Positions 37,131 through 45,018 of a stretch of DNA of 64,000 nt are shown here, in pieces; the stretch's first letter is position 1, and the number at the start of each line of letters is the position of its first letter. Source of the stretch: Stenotrophomonas indicatrix (GTDB lineage: Bacteria; Pseudomonadota; Gammaproteobacteria; Xanthomonadales; Xanthomonadaceae); contig CP168152.1 in assembly GCA_041545745.1 (NCBI GenBank), positions 62,001 to 126,000 on the forward strand, written 5' to 3'. Made by a program: the position numbers and the translations under genes. The notes beneath the pieces are model-generated. The model made no database searches and was not told the origin of the DNA. It saw nothing but the letters and a program-made list of their open reading frames with translations.

Positions 37131-37520
37131 TCAGCCGCAGCGGACGCCGCTGACCACGTCCTTTGCGTCCACCTCGATGTTCAGGCGGTCGCCCACGAAT
37201 TCCATCGTGGTGACGTCATTGGGGTGCAGGACACGCAGCTGGGTCGCGGCGGAATCTTCCTGGGCCTGCTTGCCCAGTGCTTCGGTATAGGCCTGGCCGA
37301 CCAGGCTCTGCACCTGGCTGGCGTCGCAGTTGCCAACCGGCGGTGCTTCGGTGGCCTTGCCGGCTTCGTCGGCCGGGGCCTTGGCGGCTTCGGCGGCCTG
37401 CTGTGCGTGGGCGGTGGCCGAATCCTGCTCATCCAGCGACGGCGCCTGGCAGGCGGTCAGGGCCAGCACGGTCGGCAGCAGCAGGGCGGAGAGGGAGCGG
37501 GCGCGGATCGGGAACGACAT
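37131..37520 (-). CDS. I78-type peptidase inhibitor-like lipoprotein (1 of 3)
   Basis: A 129-residue predicted lipoprotein: signal with LTAC (Cys near residue 23), an Ala-rich linker, then a compact domain starting CDASQVQSLVGQAYTE and ending VDAKDVVSGVRCG. The first and last Cys of the domain probably pair. The layout (Cys ... VGQ ... HPNDVTTMEFVGDRLNIEVD ... RCG) matches the Pfam I78 peptidase inhibitor family (Aspergillus elastase inhibitor AFUEI), recalled and not searched. The ATG at 37520 has GGAG at good spacing. It may shield envelope proteins from a secreted serine protease; that is inference. Two more family members lie at 38676 and 55220. Confidence 0.7.
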   Translation of the reverse strand: MSFPIRARSLSALLLPTVLALTACQAPSLDEQDSATAHAQQAAEAAKAPADEAGKATEAPPVGNCDASQVQSLVGQAYTEALGKQAQEDSAATQLRVLHPNDVTTMEFVGDRLNIEVDAKDVVSGVRCG

Positions 37521-37636
37521 CATGACTCCGGAATGGAAGGGACGGTGAAAGGCCGAGCATAGCGGCGAACCCACCCTCACGTGTTTGTCTTGCGTTATTG
37601 ACGTGGCCGCGCCGCGCCGCTCGGCAGACTGACGGC

Positions 37637-38698
37637 ATGCCCGCCACCCCTGCACCTACACCCGAACGCCAAGCCGCGCGCGCCGCCGGCCTGCGCTACG
37701 TCGATGACACACAGCCCGGTTTCAGCCGCGTCCGCGTCGGTAAAGGCTTCTCCTATCGCGATGCCGATGGGCACGCCGTGCGCGATGCCGCCACGCTGCA
37801 GCGCATCCGCTCGCTGGCCGTGCCCCCGGCCTACACCGCCGTGTGGATCTGCGCGCATGCCAACGGCCATCTGCAGGCAACCGGCCGCGACGCGCGCGGG
37901 CGCAAGCAGTACCGCTACCACGCTGACTGGGCAGCGGTGCGAGATGCCGGCAAATTCGACCGCATCATCGCCTTCGGGGAAGGGCTGCCGGGCCTGCGCC
38001 GGCGGCTCGGCCGCGACCTCAAGCGCAGTGGCTTCCCCCGTGAGAAGGTGCTGGCGGTGGTGGTGGCGCTGCTGGCCGACACGCTGGTGCGGGTGGGCAA
38101 CGAGGCCTATGCCAAGGAAAACAGATCCTACGGCCTGACGACCCTGCGCAACCGGCACCTGGACCTGCTGCGCGGTGGCCGCGTGCGGATGCGCTTCCGC
38201 GGCAAGTCCGGCCAGTTGCAGGAGGTGACGGTAGGCGACCGTCGGCTGGGCGCGCTGGTGCGCAGCGTGCAGCAACTGCCGGGGCAGGCCCTGTTCCAGT
38301 ATCGCGACGACGCGGGCGAGGTGCAGCCGGTGGATTCGGGCGCGGTGAACGACTACCTGCGCGAGGTGATGGGCGAAGACTTCACCGCCAAGGATTTCCG
38401 CACCTGGGGTGGCACGATGGCGGCAGTGCAGGCCTTCGCCGCCACCGAGCTGCCCGAACCGCCCAGCCAACGTGCACTGGCCAAGGTGCAACGGGAGGTG
38501 GTCTGCCAGGTGGCCGCGCGGCTGGGCAATACGCCAGCAGTGTGCCGCAAGGCCTATATCGACCCGTGCGTGTTCGCCGGGTGGGAGCGCGGCGAGCTGG
38601 CCTCGCTGGCGGGCCTGCGCGGCCAGCGGCAGTGGGAACAGGCGACACTGAAGGTCCTGCGCCGGGCCCGGCGGCTCAGCCGCAATAGATCGCGGTGA
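37637..38698 (+). CDS. DNA topoisomerase IB (bacterial, poxvirus-like)
   Basis: Relaxes supercoils by a transient 3'-phosphotyrosyl break. Length is 353 residues, normal for the bacterial enzymes. Seen: RYVDDTQPGFSRVRVGKGFSYRD-type N-terminal domain, VPPAYTAVWIC, RDARGRKQYRYH with the conserved catalytic Arg/Lys, RVGNEAYAKENRSYGLTTLRNRH, KDFRTWGGTMAA (catalytic Arg) and the nucleophile Tyr in CRKAYIDP (about residue 307). The ATG at 37637 begins MPATPAPT. The stop region overlaps the convergent I78-type gene by 23 bp. Confidence 0.93.
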   Translation: MPATPAPTPERQAARAAGLRYVDDTQPGFSRVRVGKGFSYRDADGHAVRDAATLQRIRSLAVPPAYTAVWICAHANGHLQATGRDARGRKQYRYHADWAAVRDAGKFDRIIAFGEGLPGLRRRLGRDLKRSGFPREKVLAVVVALLADTLVRVGNEAYAKENRSYGLTTLRNRHLDLLRGGRVRMRFRGKSGQLQEVTVGDRRLGALVRSVQQLPGQALFQYRDDAGEVQPVDSGAVNDYLREVMGEDFTAKDFRTWGGTMAAVQAFAATELPEPPSQRALAKVQREVVCQVAARLGNTPAVCRKAYIDPCVFAGWERGELASLAGLRGQRQWEQATLKVLRRARRLSRNRSR

Positions 38699-38984
38699 TG
38701 TTGTTGGTGCGGCCCTTTTCGATGGTCAGGCGCTCACCGCCTTCGCTGGCCGGCGGCACGCGCGGACCGTCGTGACGCAGCACCCGCACGTGCAGGCTGT
38801 CGCTGTCGACGCGGGCGCGCTCGACGGTGGCATCCGATGCTGCCAGGCCGACCGCACCGCGCACCATGTTCGAATGGCACTGGCCGGAAATCACGCCATC
38901 GATGGGCTGGATCTGGGCGACGGGGCTGCTGCTGCAGGCGGCGAGAGCGAGGCAGACGGCGGCGGTGGCAATGGCATGTTTCAT
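38676..38984 (-). CDS. I78-type peptidase inhibitor-like lipoprotein (2 of 3)
   Basis: A 102-residue lipoprotein. The lipobox LAAC sets the lipidated Cys near residue 16. The domain runs from GQCHSNMVRGAVGLAASDATVERARVDSDS (split by a loop) to TNNITAIYCG, with one Cys at each end and VRVLRHDGPRV in the middle. It resembles the I78-type protein at 37131 in pattern more than in sequence. The ATG at 38984 begins MKHAIATAAVCLALAAC. Its last 23 bases overlap the end of the topoisomerase gene on the other strand, so the C-terminus of each constrains the other. Confidence 0.7.
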   Translation of the reverse strand: MKHAIATAAVCLALAACSSSPVAQIQPIDGVISGQCHSNMVRGAVGLAASDATVERARVDSDSLHVRVLRHDGPRVPPASEGGERLTIEKGRTNNITAIYCG

Positions 38985-39152
38985 GGGGGACGTTCCTCGT
39001 GTTGTGGCCTGCAGGGTGCGACGACACGCGTGGTGGCGGAATGAATGCCGTGCACGCGATGGACACGGTGCGCTCACTGCCGCCAACAGCCTGCGTCGAG
39101 ACACTGCATGAGCGGCGCACGCCGACCCCGGTAGTGCGGCGCACGCGCCCCG

Positions 39153-39174
39153 GTAGTGCCGGCCGCTGGCCGGC
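39153..39174 (+). repeat. SMAG-type palindrome
   Basis: A copy of the GTAGTGCCGGCC type, 26 bases before the dehydrogenase start. A further GTAGTGCGGCGC sequence at 39131 looks like a degenerate half-copy. Confidence 0.75.
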
Positions 39175-39199
39175 GCCCCCATCCCCCGAGGAGACCTGC

Positions 39200-40327
39200 A
39201 TGGCCACCACCAAGAAGACCCCCGTCCGCCGCAAGGCATCGCCGAAGGTGCGCAAAGGCACCCAGACCGCCACAGCCACCGCCGAAGCCACCACGTCCGA
39301 ACGCACGCGCGTGGTGAAGACCGCCACCCGCAAGGCCGCCGCTTCCGATCCGCGCGCGGCGCGTGTCGCAGCGCGGCAGCGGCGCCTGCAGGACCAGGAA
39401 AAAGCGAAGGATGTGCGCGCAGCGAAGAAGGCGACGAAAAAGGCGACAAAGAAGACCGCCACCCAGGCTGGCGCACGCCGTCAGCCGGAGACGATGCCGG
39501 CGCAGCAACTGGCCAAGCCAGGCCATGAGCACGTACTGGAACTGGCACCGCGCTTCCTGGCACCGGACTACGTCGGCAGCGGCAAGCTGCAGGGCATGCG
39601 CGCGATCGTCACCGGTGGTGACTCGGGCATCGGCCGTGCGGTGGCGGTGTTGTTTGCCCGCGAAGGCGCCGACGTTGCCGTGCTGCATCTGGACGAAGCC
39701 GAGGACGCCGAGCTCACTCGCCAGCACGTGGAGAAAGAGGGCGGCCGCTGCGTGGTGATCGCCGGCGACGTGCGCGATCCGCGCTTCTGCAACAAGGCAG
39801 TGAAACAGGTGGCCAAGGCCTTCGGTGGCATCGACGTCCTGGTCAACAACGCGGCGTTCCAGCTGCATTGCGAGCGTCTGGAAGACCTGGAAGACGCGCA
39901 TCTGCAGGAGACCCTGCAGACCAACATCGGCGGCTACATCCAGATGGCGCGGGCGGTGCTGCCGCATCTGGGCGAGGGCGCCAGCATCATCAACACCGGT
40001 TCGGAAACCGGCCTGTTCGGCAGCAAGGCACTGATCGACTACTCGGCCACCAAAGGCGCGATCCATGCGTTCACCAAGGCGCTGGCCAGCCAGCTGCTGC
40101 CGCGCGGCATCCGCGTCAACTGCGTGGCGCCGGGCCCGGTGTGGACGCCGTTGAATCCCGCCGACAAACAGGCGAAGGATGTGGCCGAGTTCGGCAAGGA
40201 CAGCGACATGGGCCGGCCGGCGCAGCCCGAAGAGCTGTCGCCAGCCTATGTGTTCCTGGCCTCACCGGCCTGCGCCAGCTACATCAGCGGGGTGATCCTG
40301 CCGGTGATGGGAGGGCCACGGGGTTAG
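39200..40327 (+). CDS. Short-chain dehydrogenase with N-terminal histone H1-like tail
   Basis: A 375-residue protein in two parts. Residues 1 to about 95 are low-complexity, Lys/Ala/Thr/Arg-rich (MATTKKTPVRRKASPKV, KKATKKATKKTATQ), like bacterial H1-type DNA-binding tails. Residues 96-375 are a full SDR oxidoreductase of the YghA/glucose-dehydrogenase-like type: cofactor loop TGGDSGIG (about 138), NNAAFQ, catalytic Ser in NTGSETG and YSATK (Tyr near 280), then PGPVWTPL. CGAGGAG lies seven bases before the ATG, so the tail is truly translated. Function of the tail is unknown: it could hold the enzyme on nucleic acid or polyphosphate. The substrate is unknown too. Confidence 0.85.
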   Translation: MATTKKTPVRRKASPKVRKGTQTATATAEATTSERTRVVKTATRKAAASDPRAARVAARQRRLQDQEKAKDVRAAKKATKKATKKTATQAGARRQPETMPAQQLAKPGHEHVLELAPRFLAPDYVGSGKLQGMRAIVTGGDSGIGRAVAVLFAREGADVAVLHLDEAEDAELTRQHVEKEGGRCVVIAGDVRDPRFCNKAVKQVAKAFGGIDVLVNNAAFQLHCERLEDLEDAHLQETLQTNIGGYIQMARAVLPHLGEGASIINTGSETGLFGSKALIDYSATKGAIHAFTKALASQLLPRGIRVNCVAPGPVWTPLNPADKQAKDVAEFGKDSDMGRPAQPEELSPAYVFLASPACASYISGVILPVMGGPRG

Positions 40328-40845
40328 GGGAGGGCGACGCCTCCTCTGATAGGGGCTCGGATTGAGATGCCGAAGCGGTGGTACGCGATCTGCTCAAGCG
40401 CGAGCCCAATGTGAAATTGGCCAACGAACCCATGCCATTGGCGCGCACATGGCGATAGCTGTCGAAATCGGTACTTGCGTCAAATCCAAGGGCGCGCCGC
40501 TCCAGGGGCGCCTAAACGACCACGAGCGCAGGAGCGGCCAGAAGCCCTTGGCAAGAATGCTGAGTCCACCTGGCCTGTCGCACACGCCGGTTCAGTTGAC
40601 CAGTTCGGCATGCTCCGGGAAGCAGCCAAGAACGGCAGAGGAAAGGCCAGATGTCAATCGATCCTCGCCCCGATCTCGCGACTGGACTCCCGGCCCGCAC
40701 AGTGCTGTTCCAACTTGGCCTTGGCCTGTTGTGGTGCCGCCCAAACCACGACTCCAGATGCCGACCATACATAGTCGATCAGCGCCAGCATGCCTCTGCG
40801 GGATTGTTCAGGACCTGCGCCGCCAACAGTTCTTTCATGCTGCTT
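40328..40845. other. Gene-poor stretch with probable coding remnants
   Basis: No intact gene can be supported here. Base use is less GC-rich than the flanks, and frames are interrupted. On the plus strand about 28 codons (AEAVVRDLLKREP ... PLARTWR, stop near 40458) read like the end of a lost protein. On the minus strand about 36 codons (SASGVVVWAAPQQ ... GARID) do the same. Neither was recognised. The stretch lies between the core-like dehydrogenase gene and the broken marR, and marks the left edge of the accessory block. Confidence 0.5.
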
Positions 40846-41250
40846 CTATCGCCACCACGCCTGCGTTCCCCGTACCGCGTTCCAGGTCCTCGGCAAACTG
40901 CGCATGAGGTGCACCAGATTCGTGATGTCTTCTACGTCCCAATCCCGGAGAATTCCCCTTGCCAAGCGCTCACGGGCCTTGTCGATCTGGTCGGTCAGCG
41001 CCTTGCCTTGCGCAGAGACCACCGCCTAGCGCATCCGCCGGTCTTCAGCGTTGTCATGTCGGATCACCAGTTCCATGCGCTCCAGCTTGGTGACCTGGCG
41101 GCTGATGGTCGTGTAATCCCTGCCCAGGCGATCTGCCAGCTCAACCACTCCAATCGGACCAAGTCGCTCGATCACCACCAGAAGGCGAAAGAGCGCTTGG
41201 TCCAGATGCACGCCGTCTTTCTGTTCTCTGCGGAGGCCGCGACGAGACAT
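40846..41250 (-). pseudogene. MarR-family regulator broken by an in-frame TAG
   Basis: Codons 1-74 give a MarR winged helix (LDQALFRLLVVIERLG, VELADRLGRDYTTISRQVTKLE, VIRHDNAEDRRMR). Codon 75 is TAG (41026-41028). The same frame then goes on without shift for 59 codons (AVVSAQGKALTDQIDKARER ... TQAWWR) to a TAG at 40846, which is what the dimerisation helices of a MarR protein look like. Intact relatives usually have Glu at the stop position, so a GAG to TAG change is likely. The 74-residue product keeps the recognition helix but loses the C-terminal dimer part. The start follows the MFS stop directly (TAGATG), so this was the second gene of an operon. Confidence 0.75.
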
Positions 41251-42432
41251 CTATTGCCGTATCCGTGAGACCAGAGCCGTCAAGAGAACAGCCAGTGCTG
41301 CAACGCCAGCGCCGATGTAACCAATGTTGCCAAGTCCCCAATGCGGGATCACCATGCCACCGATGATCGCTCCCAATCCAGTGCCGGCATTGGCTGCGGA
41401 TACGTTCAAGGTGCCTGCCAAAGCCTGTGCGTGCGAGGCGGACTTCATCACCCGTACCTGGCAGATGGGGAACAGTGCCGTATAGGCAACGCCCCAGATC
41501 GCCAGCGCACCGCCAAGCATGGACAGCGACCCCGACAACGGCACGCTGGCAGCCATGCCGATCCCCAGCACGACAGAGAATGCGGCGGTGGAGCCCAGTG
41601 GGTTGCGATCCACCAGGCGCCCACCCAGCCAGTTCCCGACCAGACCGATGGCACCGAACCCCATCAGCCACCAGCCCACATGTGCAGATGTCACTCCGGC
41701 AATACGCTCAAGCATGTCTGCCAGGTACGTATAGGCAGTGAACATTGCGGTGAACACCACCACCGACAAGGCAACGTTGCCGACGAAGTATCGGTCCTTC
41801 AGGATGCTGGCCTGCTCGGCCAGACGCAGTCGTCGGGACATGGCCACACGCGGCATGAACACCGCCAGCGCCAACGCCATCACCAGCGAGAGGACTGCAA
41901 GTATCCAGAACGTCCCCCGCCAACCGATGGCATCGGACGCCAATGTCCCCAGCGGAATGCCAAACAGCAACGCAGCGGAGATACCGAGATAGACCCGGGA
42001 TACAGCGCGACCGGCTTGCTGTGCCCCGACGATCTGACCGGCAGTCTCACTGGCCGTCCCCCAGAACACGGGCAGCGCCAATGCGGGAATGAACCGTGCA
42101 ATGGCAAGCACCCAGAAGTTTGGGGCGACGGCAGCCAGTGCATTCGACGCTGCAAAAATGAGAAGGATGGCAATGAAAAGACGCTTGCGATCGAGGTGGG
42201 ATAGCAGCGCCGTGAGCACAGGGCCGAACAGCATGACCGTGAAGGCGAACAGGGTCACAAGCTGCCCTGCCGTCGAGATCGAAATTTCCAGGTCTCGGGC
42301 CAGAGCGGGCAGCAACCCCACGATGAGGTATTCCGTAGTGACGATCACGAACGCGGCGATCGCCAGGATGAAGATTGAGAGACCGTCGCGGCTGCCTGAA
42401 GCGACAATGCTTGGTGCTGCTTGGGAGGACAT
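41251..42432 (-). CDS. MFS transporter, DHA1-type drug/metabolite exporter
   Basis: A 393-residue inner-membrane protein with about 12 hydrophobic segments, of the AraJ/YdhP/PbuE exporter type. The N-terminal LSIFILAIAAFVIVTTEYLIVGLLP and the loop between helices 2 and 3 (LSHLDRKRLF) fit the family, in which the first helix carries a conserved TEY/TEF. Substrate unknown; drugs, arabinose-like sugars or purines are known for relatives. The marR remnant follows with no gap, and a LysR regulator is divergent, so control by either is likely. Codon and base use is less GC-rich than in flanking core genes. Confidence 0.88.
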   Translation of the reverse strand: MSSQAAPSIVASGSRDGLSIFILAIAAFVIVTTEYLIVGLLPALARDLEISISTAGQLVTLFAFTVMLFGPVLTALLSHLDRKRLFIAILLIFAASNALAAVAPNFWVLAIARFIPALALPVFWGTASETAGQIVGAQQAGRAVSRVYLGISAALLFGIPLGTLASDAIGWRGTFWILAVLSLVMALALAVFMPRVAMSRRLRLAEQASILKDRYFVGNVALSVVVFTAMFTAYTYLADMLERIAGVTSAHVGWWLMGFGAIGLVGNWLGGRLVDRNPLGSTAAFSVVLGIGMAASVPLSGSLSMLGGALAIWGVAYTALFPICQVRVMKSASHAQALAGTLNVSAANAGTGLGAIIGGMVIPHWGLGNIGYIGAGVAALAVLLTALVSRIRQ

Positions 42433-42547
42433 TGCAGTTCCTGTATGACTTCATTACTACCCGCCATGGTATTCAGGAGCCGATTTCCTATCTCTGATAT
42501 TTTTTCGCGGCATTACAGAATTAATTTCCGCAATCCGTGAGGGCCCC
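42433..42547. promoter_or_regulatory. AT-rich divergent promoter region of the MFS and LysR genes
   Basis: This 115-base gap is one of the most AT-rich parts of the window. It holds ATTACAGAATTAATTT just before the LysR start and TGATATTTTTT nearby. An ATTAA-N6-GCAAT type dyad of T-N11-A form fits a LysR box loosely; the exact site cannot be fixed by eye. Confidence 0.4.
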
Positions 42548-43456
42548 ATGTTTCCAGCCGAACGCCTCAAGGGCATCGAAAACTTCGTGGCCACCGCGGA
42601 TGCGGGCAGCTTCACCGCTGCGGCCGAACGGCTGAACCTGACCAGCTCGGCTGTCAGCAAGAGCGTTGCCCGTCTCGAAGACCGGCTTCACACTCGACTT
42701 TTCGAGCGCACAACGCGCCGCCTGGCCCTGACCGACGCAGGGGCCGCGTTCTATCGGACCTGCGTAACCGTGCTGGCCGATCTGGAAGAGGCCGAGGCAG
42801 TGCTCGCTGCACAACGCAGCGAACCCATCGGGCGCCTGCGGATGGATGCGCCGGCGACCTTTGGCCGACTGCGCGTCTGGCCTCTGATGCTGCAGTTCGC
42901 GCGCCAGCACCCAAACTTGCGGCCGCATGTTTCCTTCACGGACCGTTTCGTGGATCTGGCCGATGAAGGCATCGACATCGCGGTTCGCATTGGCGGCCCC
43001 GATCATTGGCCGGGTACCGTCGGCCATCGCTTCCTCGGTCGCGAACACCTGGTCTTCTGTGCATCGCCTGATTACCTGGCCCAGCGAGGCACTCCATCGT
43101 TGCCCGCTGAGCTGGTTCAGTGCGATGCCGTGCTCTACGGCAAAGCCGACGGCACAACCAGCCCGTGGCTGATCACGCATGGGCCCGGCGCGGTCGAGCG
43201 GAAGATGATGGAAAGCCGCCTTACCGTCGGTGATGGCGAGGCCCAGGTGGCTGCGGTCAAAGCAGGATACGGTGTCGCGCAGTTGGCGACGTGGATGATC
43301 TGCGACGAGATGGCGCGAGGGGAGCTGGTGCAGGTTCTGCCTGAACTGGCCACTGAAGGTCTCTCGCTGAACCTGGTTTGGCCCATAGGGCGACAGCTGC
43401 TGCCCAAGGTGGATGCGATGCTGGAACTGCTCTCCGCCGATCTGAGCATCGCCTGA
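42548..43456 (+). CDS. LysR-family transcriptional regulator
   Basis: A 302-residue regulator. The N-terminal winged helix reads FVATADAGSFTAAAERLNLTSSAVSKSVARLEDRL with the LysR signature, then LFERTTRRLALTDAG. The effector-binding part has two periplasmic-binding-type lobes (GRLRMDAPATFGRLRVWP, FVDLADEGIDIAVRIGG, AAVKAGYGVAQLATWM). The ATG at 42548 follows GAGGGCCCC. It is divergent from the MFS exporter, the usual arrangement for a LysR protein and its target gene; the inducer is unknown. Confidence 0.93.
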   Translation: MFPAERLKGIENFVATADAGSFTAAAERLNLTSSAVSKSVARLEDRLHTRLFERTTRRLALTDAGAAFYRTCVTVLADLEEAEAVLAAQRSEPIGRLRMDAPATFGRLRVWPLMLQFARQHPNLRPHVSFTDRFVDLADEGIDIAVRIGGPDHWPGTVGHRFLGREHLVFCASPDYLAQRGTPSLPAELVQCDAVLYGKADGTTSPWLITHGPGAVERKMMESRLTVGDGEAQVAAVKAGYGVAQLATWMICDEMARGELVQVLPELATEGLSLNLVWPIGRQLLPKVDAMLELLSADLSIA

Positions 43457-43553
43457 CGGTGGCCAACATCGCCATGAACCTTTGAGGCGGTGGAGGCGCG
43501 GCCTGCCGACCGCGCCACGTACATCATATTTCCCCGTATCCGCCTGCACGCAT

Positions 43554-44942
43554 CTATCTGCCTGCCATGTCAGCAACGTTGACGAACACCGGGTTGGAGT
43601 AGAACCACAGATCACCCCAGTGATCTTCGCCACGTTCGTCGGGCAACGCGTCCACGGCCCCGGTGCTGTTTCCACGGACCCGCACGAAGCCCCCGCGGGA
43701 AGGCACCGGCAACGACCAGCGCGCCACGATCCAGTTTCCTTCGCGCGACCACGTTGCCGCATCGAAGCCGCGTCGCCGCATCTGCACGGTGCCGTTCTCG
43801 CCCCGTCCGCCCACGATCAGCTCGATGCGCTTCAGTGCCGGGTGCTGGCCGTTGGCGTTGGCGTGGGTCGGCCGTCGCACCCGCACTTCCACCTGCATTA
43901 CCTGCGTAGCAGCAAGTGTCACCGTGTCCCCGGGGGTTCCACTGGCATTGCCACCGGCCACCCTGAGTTCCAGGGCGTCAATCAGGTCGCCGGTTACCGT
44001 GAACATGCGACCGTTGCGCAACGCGTCGAGGATGTCCTCCGCGTCCGGCCGGGCCCAGGCATATGTCTTGCTGTATTCACCCGGGTCGTAATCACGCCCC
44101 CCGTCGCGCAGGTTCACGTGCGAATCGGAGTTGGCCGTGATCCAGAAGTGCATGCCATCGGCCAGCATCTGGTCCCAGACGCCACCCACCTGCGCGGTCA
44201 TCTGATCGTAGCCCCCGTAGGTGGGGGCGTCCGCGTTGCGGTACAGGCCGCGCTCGGTACGGATGGCCTGGTGCCCCGGCGCGCCTTCCATGCCGACCAG
44301 CACGTTCGGCGCGGCCGCATGCCAACCCCGGAGCTCCCCAGGCGTGACCTGCCCCCATTTGCCCATGCCGGTTGCCGTGCGCGACGGGTGATTGATGAAC
44401 ATCAACGGCGCAGGATCCAGGCCCCGCAGATGGGCCAGTGCCGCCTGCATCTGCTGTTCGGTATCACGGCTGCCCTGCAGCGGCTCGCTGCGGCTGAAGT
44501 CGCGCTCGGCGGTGACCAGCTGGTCCCGTTCCGCCGGCCCCGGCGCGATGATCAACGAGGCGTGTTCCCCCGCCGGCACATCGAATTCCATGCCGTTGAA
44601 CTGAATCACCTCTGGAACATCCGCGCGTGCTTGCACCAGCGCGGGGTAGGCGTGGTCGCGCGTGACCGCAGAGTGGCCGGGACCACCGTGATCGGTGTGG
44701 ACCATCCAGCGCAGGCCGAACGCCTTGGCCTGCACCGCGTTGCGGCTGCGGCTGTAGGACGAATCGCCGCCGCGTACCGGTGTGGGCGGCGTGGTGCTGC
44801 GATCCCAGTCCACACTCCATTCGCTGTGCACATGATGGTCGCCGGCCAGCCACTGGCGGCCAGCGTCGGAGGCAGCCGTGGCGGGAGCACAGAACACCGG
44901 CGCCGACACTGCGAGCAGTGCCAGCAATGGATATTTCTTCAT
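43554..44942 (-). CDS. Exported PHP-domain phosphoesterase
   Basis: A 462-residue periplasmic protein. A signal peptide (YPLLALLAVSAPVFCAPATA) precedes PHP motifs: AGDHHVHSEWS (motif I, metal-binding His pair), MVHTDHGG (motif II), MFINHPSRT (motif III) and ANSDSHVN (motif IV). The C-terminal ~120 residues are beta-rich and carry DALRNGRMFTVTGD, common in this group. Reaction: hydrolysis of a phosphoester in an unidentified substrate. The ATG at 44942 has GGAG eight bases upstream. The gene follows the TonB receptor by 76 bases on the same strand, so receptor, sigma/anti-sigma pair and phosphoesterase probably work on one substrate. Confidence 0.82.
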   Translation of the reverse strand: MKKYPLLALLAVSAPVFCAPATAASDAGRQWLAGDHHVHSEWSVDWDRSTTPPTPVRGGDSSYSRSRNAVQAKAFGLRWMVHTDHGGPGHSAVTRDHAYPALVQARADVPEVIQFNGMEFDVPAGEHASLIIAPGPAERDQLVTAERDFSRSEPLQGSRDTEQQMQAALAHLRGLDPAPLMFINHPSRTATGMGKWGQVTPGELRGWHAAAPNVLVGMEGAPGHQAIRTERGLYRNADAPTYGGYDQMTAQVGGVWDQMLADGMHFWITANSDSHVNLRDGGRDYDPGEYSKTYAWARPDAEDILDALRNGRMFTVTGDLIDALELRVAGGNASGTPGDTVTLAATQVMQVEVRVRRPTHANANGQHPALKRIELIVGGRGENGTVQMRRRGFDAATWSREGNWIVARWSLPVPSRGGFVRVRGNSTGAVDALPDERGEDHWGDLWFYSNPVFVNVADMAGR

Positions 44943-45018
44943 TACATGATCTCCGGAACGGCGCGGGCGGGATGCGGATCCGTCTCCAGTCCGCACCCGC
45001 CCGCACGGCAGGCATTCC

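Noticed and set aside
40362..41268. Plus-strand open frames of 180-205 codons in the gene-poor stretch
   Set aside because: No ribosome site, no hydrophobic or domain pattern, and the right part is antisense to the marR remnant.
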